Origin: Alcaligenaceae bacterium | GTDB taxonomy: Bacteria; Pseudomonadota; Gammaproteobacteria; Burkholderiales; Burkholderiaceae | NCBI GenBank assembly: GCA_947445495.1 | Contig: CANFEI010000025.1 | Coordinates: 1 to 9,181 of the forward strand | Direction of reading: 5' to 3' | DNA: 9,181 bases | Shown: positions 1 to 6,099 of the stretch, one piece after another | How positions within the stretch are numbered: position 1 is the stretch's first letter | Layout: every line of letters begins with the position of its first letter | The notes under the pieces: generated by a model | The model's input: only the letters and a program-made list of their open reading frames with translations | The model's database searches: none | What the model was told of the DNA's origin: nothing | Program-made: the position numbers and the translations under genes

Positions 1-1
1 C

Positions 2-46
2 AACCCGCCGGTTCCGGGCGTGAGTAAATTTGAAAGGTACGAATGA
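2..46 (+). CDS. lptD: 3' end of an upstream gene, probably lptD (LPS-assembly protein LptD), partial
   Basis: An open frame enters from the left edge and stops at the TGA at 44-46, giving the tail NPPVPGVSKFERYE. Only 14 residues are visible, so the sequence alone does not identify the family. The lptD call rests on context: lptD lies directly upstream of surA across beta- and gammaproteobacteria, and a short polar tail ending in an aromatic residue and Glu would suit an outer-membrane barrel protein. Its stop overlaps the surA start as ATGA (43-46), which implies translational coupling. LptD is the outer-membrane component that inserts LPS, and it needs SurA to fold. That the frame is a real gene end is likely; its identity is inference. 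Confidence 0.5.
   Translation, partial: NPPVPGVSKFERYE
32..37 (+). promoter_or_regulatory. Shine-Dalgarno site of surA
   Basis: GAAAGG lies 5 bases before the ATG at 43 and 8 bases before a second in-frame ATG at 46. The spacing favours the second ATG. The ATGA overlap with the upstream stop favours the first. The two starts differ by one Met in the signal peptide, so the mature protein is the same. Confidence 0.5.
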
Positions 47-1575
47 TGCGAACAATTAAAACCTTACGTTATTGGATGGCGCTGATCGGATTTTGTATGG
101 GCGCTACGTTTGGCATGCAGGTTGCTGCGCAGCCTTCTGCGGGCGGGGTGACGCGGGATTCTCCACCTCCCAGAGCCACTGCTGTTGGGGCGGAGCGTGA
201 TGCGGACGCTATCGTTGCTGTTGTGAATAAAGAGGTCATTACACGACGAGAGCTCGAGGCCCGCGTGCGGTTGGCTAAAAGAGAACTGACCGGGCAACGC
301 GCACAGTTGCCGCCCGATAGCGTGCTGGAGCCCCAGGTTCTGCAGAGGCTGATTACTGAAAAACTTGAATTGCAAGAGGGGCGTCGACTCAATATCCAGA
401 TCACGCCGAGCATGATTAATAATGCAATCGAGACGATCGTCAAACGCAATAACGCGACCGTCGCGCAAGTGCGGCAGCAATTGCAGGCTGCGGGTATACC
501 GTGGTCTGATTATGAAAATCTTATTCGTCGCGAATTGTTGCTCGAACGGCTAAGGCAGTTGGTGGTTGATCGAACGATTTTGATTACCGACTCTGAAGTG
601 GACGCTTTCTTGCGCGAACAAAAGGCTCGCGAAGCTGGCGGTCTGCCTGCCGTTCGACCGACGCCCGCACCTGCTCCGCCGCCTCCCCCACCGAAACCGC
701 AAGCCGTGCAGCCGGCCATCATGGGTATTGCGCAAATTTTGGTCCGAGTGCCTGAGGGGGCCTCCGCTGATGAAGTGGCTGCTTTACGCAAAAAAGCGCA
801 AGAGTTGCTTGCTCGGGTTCGCAAGGGCGAGAGTTTTGAAAATGTCGCCAAGGCGTCATCGGAGGGGCCGGAGGCGAGCCGTGGCGGCGATCTCGGTGTG
901 CGTCCACTGAGTGGGTGGCCGGATCTTTTCCTCAAGGCGGTGGCGAACGTGCCTGATGGACAAATTAGCAATATCACTCAAAGTCCAAATGGTTTTCATA
1001 TCCTGAAGGTAGTAGGTCGTGCGGGAGGTGCACCTCCACCCCAGGCGCAACAGGCACCACCACCGGCACCAACTGGTCCGGCTACTCTGTTACCTAAAGG
1101 ACCGATGCCTGTTCAGCAAACCCAAGCGCGTCATATCTTGTTAAAGAGCTCAGCGGTCATGACAGATGATGTCGCGCGTCAACGGCTGGCGGATATACGT
1201 CAGCGCATTGTGCAGGGCGGGGAGTCTTTTAGTGATTTGGCTAAGCGCTTTTCGAATGACGCATCTGCCCCACAGGGTGGGGATCTTGGCTGGTTGAATC
1301 CCGGCGAAACGGTTCCGCCGTTTGAGAAAGCGATGAATGCGCTCAACATAGGTGAGTTGAGTCAGCCTGTTCAAAGTCAGTTTGGCTGGCATCTGATCCT
1401 GGTTGAGAAGCGTCGTACGCAAGATATGGCAGATCAGTATTTGCGTAACCAAGTCCGACAGCGTCTATTTATTCGGCGTTCCGAATCAGAATTTGATGCG
1501 TGGTTACAGCGAGTACGTAATCAGGCTTACATCGACAATCGTCTCGAGAAAACTGAGCGGCTGAATAGGAATTAG
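43..1575 (+). CDS. surA: Periplasmic chaperone / peptidyl-prolyl cis-trans isomerase SurA
   Basis: SurA escorts unfolded outer-membrane proteins, including LptD, across the periplasm to the BAM complex. Residues 1-29 look like a Sec signal peptide: a basic start (MMRTIK), a hydrophobic core around 11-24 and a likely cleavage site at VAA|Q. The SurA N-terminal chaperone domain follows (about 52-195, beginning IVAVVNKEVITRREL). The first parvulin domain is at about 227-325 and the second at about 360-458. The second carries the canonical ARHILLK, QGGDLGW and FGWHLI motifs and resembles E. coli P2, the active isomerase domain. The first has Gln231 where the motif usually has His (AQILVRV), so it may be inactive or serve substrate binding. 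A C-terminal helical segment (about 460-505) completes the core. At 510 aa it is about 80 residues longer than E. coli SurA, largely because of Pro/Ala-rich linkers at about 201-224 and 327-358. It is followed after 3 bases by rsmA, and no pdxA intervenes. Confidence 0.95.
   Translation: MMRTIKTLRYWMALIGFCMGATFGMQVAAQPSAGGVTRDSPPPRATAVGAERDADAIVAVVNKEVITRRELEARVRLAKRELTGQRAQLPPDSVLEPQVLQRLITEKLELQEGRRLNIQITPSMINNAIETIVKRNNATVAQVRQQLQAAGIPWSDYENLIRRELLLERLRQLVVDRTILITDSEVDAFLREQKAREAGGLPAVRPTPAPAPPPPPPKPQAVQPAIMGIAQILVRVPEGASADEVAALRKKAQELLARVRKGESFENVAKASSEGPEASRGGDLGVRPLSGWPDLFLKAVANVPDGQISNITQSPNGFHILKVVGRAGGAPPPQAQQAPPPAPTGPATLLPKGPMPVQQTQARHILLKSSAVMTDDVARQRLADIRQRIVQGGESFSDLAKRFSNDASAPQGGDLGWLNPGETVPPFEKAMNALNIGELSQPVQSQFGWHLILVEKRRTQDMADQYLRNQVRQRLFIRRSESEFDAWLQRVRNQAYIDNRLEKTERLNRN
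1567..1570 (+). promoter_or_regulatory. Shine-Dalgarno site of rsmA
   Basis: AGGA inside the last codons of surA lies 8 bases before the GTG at 1579. This supports GTG as the real rsmA start and coupling of rsmA translation to surA. Confidence 0.55.
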
Positions 1576-1578
1576 CGC

Positions 1579-2364
1579 GTGACTGCACACCAGGCACGCA
1601 AACGTTTCGGCCAAAATTTTTTGGTAGATTTGGCGGTCGTAGATGCCATCGTGAGGGCGATTGCACCTAAACGTGACGATGTGATGATTGAGATCGGGCC
1701 GGGGCTGTCAGCGCTAACTGCTCCCTTGCTTGAGCAACTTGAAAAACTCACGGCAATTGAAATAGACCGCGATCTCGCCGCTCGACTCAGCCAGCGTTTT
1801 TCTGTTGATCGGCTGACTGTCGTTCAGGCCGATGCCTTGCAGGTAGACTTCACCCAGTTCGGTCAATCATTGCGTATTGTTGGCAATTTGCCCTACAACA
1901 TTTCTAGCCCCTTACTCTTTGCTTTGGTTGATTGTGCCGATCATGTGCGTGATCAGCACTTTATGCTGCAGCGAGAGGTGGTGGATAGGATGGTGGCGCA
2001 GCCTGGTGGTTCAGAGTACAGCCGACTAAGTGTCATGTTGCAGTACCGCTACCAAATCCACAAATTATTTGATGTCGCGCCGGAGGCGTTCGACCCACCG
2101 CCGCGTGTGACCTCCGCGATTGTGAGAATGATGCCACTAGGTGCAGAGCGTTTGCAGGCGCTAGATGAAAAGCTCTTCGCGACAGTTGTGCAGCGCGCTT
2201 TCTCTCAGCGTCGCAAAATGCTGAGAGGGGTGCTTGGTGAGTGGACTGCCTGCATTCCCTGGGAGGTGCTCGGGGTCCTGCCAACTTGGCGTGCAGAGCA
2301 GGTTTCCGTTGCAGGTTTCGTTGGGATGACGGACGCGTTATTTACTGCCGGCGTTCGCGCTTAG
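1579..2364 (+). CDS. rsmA: 16S rRNA (adenine1518-N6/adenine1519-N6)-dimethyltransferase RsmA (KsgA)
   Basis: RsmA uses S-adenosylmethionine to dimethylate two adjacent adenines in the 3'-terminal hairpin of 16S rRNA, a late check in 30S subunit assembly in the cytoplasm. The family signatures are present in order: [12 protein letters not shown] near the N-terminus (6-17), the SAM-binding motif [10 protein letters not shown] (38-47), the acidic EIDRD (61-65), QADAL (83-87), the catalytic NLPYNIS (103-109), LQREVVDRM (130-138) and [10 protein letters not shown] (171-180). The Rossmann domain is followed by the small helical C-terminal domain containing [10 protein letters not shown]. At 261 aa it is full length. 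The GTG start is chosen because it has a Shine-Dalgarno site and puts the conserved RKRFGQNFL at the normal distance from the N-terminus. It lies 3 bases after surA. Its last 27 bases overlap the 3' end of the convergent glycerate kinase gene. Confidence 0.96.
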   Translation: MTAHQARKRFGQNFLVDLAVVDAIVRAIAPKRDDVMIEIGPGLSALTAPLLEQLEKLTAIEIDRDLAARLSQRFSVDRLTVVQADALQVDFTQFGQSLRIVGNLPYNISSPLLFALVDCADHVRDQHFMLQREVVDRMVAQPGGSEYSRLSVMLQYRYQIHKLFDVAPEAFDPPPRVTSAIVRMMPLGAERLQALDEKLFATVVQRAFSQRRKMLRGVLGEWTACIPWEVLGVLPTWRAEQVSVAGFVGMTDALFTAGVRA

Positions 2365-3492
2365 GCGGCTGGCAAGCCACACCCGTATGATGTCTTGTGC
2401 GCGATCCTCAAGGAGTGCGGATGCGTTGCGACAAGCATCGGCGAGTGTGCAAGGTCCTGAGGCTAGACTGAACGCTGCATGGATACCCGCCTCGTACAAC
2501 GCTTGGTAGCCATCGCCTAACGACCCCGCGATTGCAATAACCGGGACACCCGCTCGTTTGGCGATTTGCGCCACGCCCATCGGAGTCTTACCAAGCAAGG
2601 TTTGCGCATCCATGCGCCCTTCACCCGTAATGACTAAATCTGCACCTTCAATTGCGTGTGCTAAGCCGCCAATCTCTGCCACGACCTCTGCGCCTGGCTT
2701 GAATGTCGAGCGCAACCATGCATGCGCAGCAAAACCGAGTCCGCCCGCGGCACCGGAGCCCGGAGCGTCGCGCATGTCGCGACCTAGTGTTTGAGCGCAC
2801 AGCTCTGCAAAATGAGCGAGCGCTGCATCGAGCGTTTGCACCTGAGCGGGTGTTGCTCCTTTTTGTGGTCCAAAGATCGCAGAGGCACCCTTGGGGCCAC
2901 ACAGCGGGTTATTCACATCAGAGGCAATCGTGACGCGAATGTTCGCCAGGCGGGGATCAAGCGCGCTGGCGTCTAGCTGGGCGAGTTGTGCCAAAGCCAG
3001 CCCGCCACGAGCAAGAGGCGCGCCATGCTTGTCTAGCAAACGCAGACCGAGTGCTTCGAGCATCCCAGCACCTGCATCATTCGTGGCTGATCCTCCAAGG
3101 CCCAACACGATATGTTGTGCGCCGGAGTCAAGGGCATGACTGATCAGCTGTCCGACGCCGTAGCTCGTTGCGCGCAGTGGATCGCGCTCGGCAGGGAGGA
3201 TGTGTTCTAAGCCGGCGGCACACGCCATTTCTATGACTGCGCCATTTTCAGGTAATCGCGCCCATGAGGCCTCAATCGGACGTCCAAGTGCATCAAGCAC
3301 GGTATTGACGCGCCGCTCACTCGTTGTGGCACCCAAGATCGCTTTGACCGTGCCTTCTCCGCCATCCGCCATCGGTACGCGCAGGATCGTCGCCGTTTTA
3401 AGCGTACGCCTAATGCCTCGTTCTATCGCCAACGCAACTTCGGGTGCGGATAGCGACTCTTTGAAGGAATCGGGAGCGATGACAATTTTCAT
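2338..3492 (-). CDS. Glycerate 2-kinase, GarK/GlxK type
   Basis: This enzyme phosphorylates D-glycerate with ATP, which feeds carbon from glyoxylate, glycolate or glucarate breakdown into lower glycolysis. GarK and GlxK of E. coli yield 2-phosphoglycerate. Family motifs are all present: the N-terminal [15 protein letters not shown] (2-16), PMADGGEGT (40-48), [14 protein letters not shown] (131-144), [14 protein letters not shown] (191-204), GAAGGLGFA (248-256) and [17 protein letters not shown] (288-304). The length of 384 aa is normal and no key motif is missing. The start is fixed by the conserved [14 protein letters not shown], yet no Shine-Dalgarno site precedes it. The mRNA just upstream reads CCCTCC, like anti-Shine-Dalgarno sequence, so expression may depend on coupling or be low. 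It is the last gene of the minus-strand series, 32 bases after gloA. No glyoxylate carboligase, tartronate semialdehyde reductase or glucarate gene is nearby, so its pathway cannot be assigned. garK and glxK products cannot be told apart here. Confidence 0.93.
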   Translation of the reverse strand: MKIVIAPDSFKESLSAPEVALAIERGIRRTLKTATILRVPMADGGEGTVKAILGATTSERRVNTVLDALGRPIEASWARLPENGAVIEMACAAGLEHILPAERDPLRATSYGVGQLISHALDSGAQHIVLGLGGSATNDAGAGMLEALGLRLLDKHGAPLARGGLALAQLAQLDASALDPRLANIRVTIASDVNNPLCGPKGASAIFGPQKGATPAQVQTLDAALAHFAELCAQTLGRDMRDAPGSGAAGGLGFAAHAWLRSTFKPGAEVVAEIGGLAHAIEGADLVITGEGRMDAQTLLGKTPMGVAQIAKRAGVPVIAIAGSLGDGYQALYEAGIHAAFSLASGPCTLADACRNASALLEDRAQDIIRVWLASRLSANAGSK

Positions 3493-3524
3493 GTGGAGGG
3501 TCGTACCCGGTCGATCAGAAGGCG

Positions 3525-3914
3525 TTAGTCGAATTTCTTTTGTACAAATTCTATTTTGTAGCCATCCGGGTCTTCAACGAATGCAATAACGGTGGAGCCA
3601 TGCTTCATGGGACCCGCTTCGCGTGTGACTTTGCCCCCTAACTGTTTGACACGATCACACGTCTCGTATGCATTTTCAACTTGCAAAGCAATATGCCCGT
3701 AGCCTGTGCCAAGATCGTAAGAGGAGGTATCCCAGTTGTAGGTGAGCTCTAGCGCCGGCCCGTCGCGTTCATCCTGATAACCGACGAAGGTGTTAGTGAA
3801 GCGACCAGTGGGGTACTCGGTGCTGCGCAGTACGCGCATTCCTAATACTTTGGTGTAGAACTCGATGGAGCGGTCGAGATTACCGACGCGCAGCATGGTG
3901 TGAAGAATTCGCAT
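3525..3914 (-). CDS. gloA: Glyoxalase I (lactoylglutathione lyase)
   Basis: GloA converts the hemithioacetal of methylglyoxal and glutathione to S-lactoylglutathione, the first step of cytosolic methylglyoxal detoxification. The protein is a double vicinal-oxygen-chelate fold of 129 aa. The four metal ligands fall at the same positions as in E. coli GloA: His5, Glu56, His74 and Glu122. The motifs [20 protein letters not shown] (7-26), [19 protein letters not shown] and [12 protein letters not shown] are typical. The short form, without the insertions of the zinc-type eukaryotic enzymes, suggests a nickel/cobalt-activated enzyme; that is inference from family knowledge. The start is supported by GAGG (3922-3925) with 7-base spacing. 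It lies 71 bases downstream of the ygjP-like gene, the largest gap in the cluster, so it may have its own promoter as well as operon read-through. Confidence 0.96.
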   Translation of the reverse strand: MRILHTMLRVGNLDRSIEFYTKVLGMRVLRSTEYPTGRFTNTFVGYQDERDGPALELTYNWDTSSYDLGTGYGHIALQVENAYETCDRVKQLGGKVTREAGPMKHGSTVIAFVEDPDGYKIEFVQKKFD

Positions 3915-3985
3915 ATTGAGGCCTCGGGGTAGACAAAATGAAATAAGGAAGAGATAGTTTCCATGATAACCCTTCTACCTATTGG

Positions 3986-4825
3986 TTAGATCTCGGGAAT
4001 ACCGTCTGGAGTGTGCTGCCGCAGTATGTTTTTAGCGAGATGAAAATCTGGGTAGAGTTGTTCCACCTCTGACCAAAAGTCTTGACTATGATTCATTTCC
4101 CGCAGGTGCGCGATTTCATGGGCAATGACATAGTCGATCACCATGGGTGTGAAATGAATGAGCCGCCAGTTCAGCATGATGTTTCCATCGCTGCTGCAGG
4201 AACCCCAGCGGGTGGCAGCAGACGATAGTCGCCACCGTCGAATGGTTAATCCAGTGCTTGCGAGAAAGTGTTTGATGCGCGCATCAAACCACATTGCGGC
4301 GCGGGACTGCAGCCAAGCCTGAGTCATATCGCGCATGCGATGGGTATCGGCATCGTTGGGTAAGGGCAACCAAAGCGCTTGACCCGCTTGCGGTGCATTC
4401 GCATCGCCTTCAAAGTAAGGCGAGCCGTGCGGAACGTGTGATCCGGGCACACCGCTGCGCAACACGATGCGGCATCCCAGATAGGGGAGCTCACCACCGG
4501 ATTGCCAGCGTGTCTCTGCCATCGCTAAGCGTTGTTTACGCGATTGCCAGTCTTGAAGTTTCGATAGAATCCAGGACATTTTTTCGATGACGGCCGCATC
4601 GATCTGCGATAGCGTGACCCAGTTTGGGGCTGTGACACGTAAGCCTTCGTCCAGAATAACAAAGCCAATGCTGCGGCGTCGCGAGCGCATCAAGATGAAA
4701 CCGACCGCCTGATCGCCATGTTGTACGACGCGCCACTTAGCGCCAAGGGGAATGGTTACGGGCGCTATGGTCCAGCTAGGCTTGGGGCTATCTTTACTGG
4801 AAAGTAAAAGCTCGAGCTGGCTCAT
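3986..4825 (-). CDS. YgjP-like (DUF45) putative zinc metallopeptidase
   Basis: This belongs to the YgjP/DUF45 group of predicted zinc-dependent peptidases, whose substrate is unknown to me. The C-terminal catalytic region shows HEIAH (236-240), giving two zinc-ligand histidines and the catalytic Glu237. NHSQDFW (245-251) follows, with His246 as the likely third ligand. Upstream are the family signatures RWGSCSSDGNIMLNWRL (206-222) and a basic MRSRRRSIGFVI segment (46-57). I see no signal peptide or membrane helix, so it is probably cytoplasmic. At 279 aa it is longer than E. coli YgjP, with about 30 extra N-terminal residues and a linker around 125-160. The ATG is 2 bases after the plsC stop with no good Shine-Dalgarno site, which implies translational coupling. 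Placement between plsC and gloA matches the order I recall for Burkholderiales. Metal dependence is well supported by motif; its biological role is not. Confidence 0.88.
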   Translation of the reverse strand: MSQLELLLSSKDSPKPSWTIAPVTIPLGAKWRVVQHGDQAVGFILMRSRRRSIGFVILDEGLRVTAPNWVTLSQIDAAVIEKMSWILSKLQDWQSRKQRLAMAETRWQSGGELPYLGCRIVLRSGVPGSHVPHGSPYFEGDANAPQAGQALWLPLPNDADTHRMRDMTQAWLQSRAAMWFDARIKHFLASTGLTIRRWRLSSAATRWGSCSSDGNIMLNWRLIHFTPMVIDYVIAHEIAHLREMNHSQDFWSEVEQLYPDFHLAKNILRQHTPDGIPEI

Positions 4826-4827
4826 TG

Positions 4828-5556
4828 TTATGTCGGATAACGCTCAGGGCTTAATCGTTGCATTTCACCTTCAATCCAGGCTTGAACTTTCTCATTCAAT
4901 TGTTCTGGCGTCAGTCCCGTTGATTCGATGACGGGTCCAATAGATACTGTAATGCAACCTGGTCGTTTGATGAAGGCATTGCGAGGCCAGCATTCGCCTG
5001 CGTTGTGTGCGATGGGAATGATGGGAGCGCCGGTGCGCGTTGCTAATAGCGCACCGCCCATTTTGAAGCGTCCCGTCTTTCCGGGAGCGATGCGGGTCCC
5101 TTCGGGAAACAATAACGGCCAGCGACCTTCGTTTAAGCGCTCTTGGCCCACTTTGACGACTTGTTCAAAGGCGTCACGACCTTTGCTGCGGTCGATGGGG
5201 ATCATTGCTAGTAACGCGAGTCCCCAACCAAAAAACGGCACGCGATGTAATTCGCGCTTATAAACAAAACATACCTCGCGTGGAAGGTGGGAGGGCAGAA
5301 ACAAGGTTTCCCACGCGGACTGATGTTTTGACAGCACGATCGCGGGTCCATTCGGAAGGTTTTCCCAGCCCTGAACTTTCCATTGCACACCGCAAATTAT
5401 TTTCGCTCCCCAGATGGCAAGCTTGGGCCAACCCATTGTGAGTGTGTAGCGCCAGCTCAAGGATAGTGGCGACCAAAGCATGCAGGCAAAGGCGTAGGGA
5501 ATAACAGTGACGATGAGAAATAGCGTGAAAACGGTAGCGCGAATCGCAAGCATCAT
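4828..5556 (-). CDS. plsC: 1-acyl-sn-glycerol-3-phosphate acyltransferase (PlsC/LPLAT family)
   Basis: The predicted activity is transfer of a fatty acyl group to lysophosphatidic acid, forming phosphatidic acid for phospholipid synthesis at the inner membrane. A hydrophobic N-terminal segment (about 5-27) should anchor it. Acyltransferase blocks appear in order: SKHQSAWET (76-84), PIDRSKG (120-126), LLFPEGTR (148-155) and APIIPIAHNAG (177-187). The first block is HX4E (His78, Glu83) instead of the textbook HX4D; I believe this variant is frequent in beta- and gammaproteobacterial members, so it need not mean loss of activity. At 242 aa it is full length. The ATG at 5556 directly abuts the gmhB stop with no gap, and a second ATG follows immediately. 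A cell may carry several paralogues, so a role as the main PlsC or as a more specialised acyltransferase is not settled by sequence. Confidence 0.88.
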   Translation of the reverse strand: MMLAIRATVFTLFLIVTVIPYAFACMLWSPLSLSWRYTLTMGWPKLAIWGAKIICGVQWKVQGWENLPNGPAIVLSKHQSAWETLFLPSHLPREVCFVYKRELHRVPFFGWGLALLAMIPIDRSKGRDAFEQVVKVGQERLNEGRWPLLFPEGTRIAPGKTGRFKMGGALLATRTGAPIIPIAHNAGECWPRNAFIKRPGCITVSIGPVIESTGLTPEQLNEKVQAWIEGEMQRLSPERYPT

Positions 5557-6099
5557 TTAATGGGTCTCGGACAAAATCTGGTCCACTGCGTTGGCCAAAT
5601 CTTTGGCCATGCGCGTACCGGCCGGTAAACCGCCTTTGGTTGCGGTCTGTAGACCGTTGCCGGTCTGTACAAGCCAGGGCACGCAACCGGCAGTAGCCGA
5701 GGCTTGTAGATCGCGCAGAGAGTCCCCTATTGCAGGTACGCCATCTAATGCCGTGTCAAAGCGGTGGCCAATATCTTGAAACAAGCCAGGAAGCGGCTTG
5801 CGGCACAGGCAGTTGTCATCTGGGCCATGCGGGCATATAAAAATAGCATCCACATTTCCGCCAAGTGTCGCTAAGGCCTTACGAAATTTTTGATGAATGT
5901 CGGTTAACGCCGTGATGTCAAAAAGCCCGCGCGCAAGACCAGATTGATTAGAGGCAATCGCAATGGTCCACCCTGCTTGATGCAGCCGTGCAATCGCCTC
6001 TAGGCTGCCGGGCAGAGGATGCCACTCGTCGGAGTGTTTGATGTATTGGTCGCTATCTTCGTTAATCACACCATCACGATCGAGAATGATGAGTTTCAT
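5557..6099 (-). CDS. gmhB: D-glycero-beta-D-manno-heptose-1,7-bisphosphate 7-phosphatase GmhB
   Basis: GmhB removes the 7-phosphate from heptose 1,7-bisphosphate in the cytoplasm, on the route to ADP-heptose for the LPS inner core. The HAD-superfamily motifs are clear: DRDGVIN with nucleophile Asp7 and acid/base Asp9, SNQSG (50-54), CRKP with Lys101, and GDSLRDLQAS (125-134) with Asp126. A zinc site typical of GmhB is formed by Cys89, His91, Cys97 and Cys99, with a shorter loop between the pairs than in the E. coli enzyme. Length is 180 aa, as expected. The start is supported by AAGG (6108-6111) spaced 8 bases away, and the ATG overlaps the glyS stop as ATGA. The stop abuts the plsC start. 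The beta-anomer assignment follows from similarity to E. coli GmhB; a histidinol-phosphatase-like relative is unlikely given the context. Confidence 0.93.
   Translation of the reverse strand: MKLIILDRDGVINEDSDQYIKHSDEWHPLPGSLEAIARLHQAGWTIAIASNQSGLARGLFDITALTDIHQKFRKALATLGGNVDAIFICPHGPDDNCLCRKPLPGLFQDIGHRFDTALDGVPAIGDSLRDLQASATAGCVPWLVQTGNGLQTATKGGLPAGTRMAKDLANAVDQILSETH

Noticed and set aside
510..977. 155-codon open frame antisense to surA, and similar antisense frames over residues encoded at 64-480
   Set aside because: They lie wholly opposite the well-conserved surA frame, give low-complexity Gly/Ala/Ser/Arg products and have no recognisable domain; they look like shadows of the coding strand.
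2367..2378. Small hairpin just after the rsmA stop as a terminator
   Set aside because: The stem is only 4 bp with a 4-base loop and no T-tract follows; it also lies in the coding region of the convergent gene.
3200..3589. 129-codon plus-strand frame across the glycerate kinase start and the gloA 3' end
   Set aside because: It overlaps two clearly conserved genes on the other strand and its product resembles no family I know; it is most likely a reverse-frame artefact.
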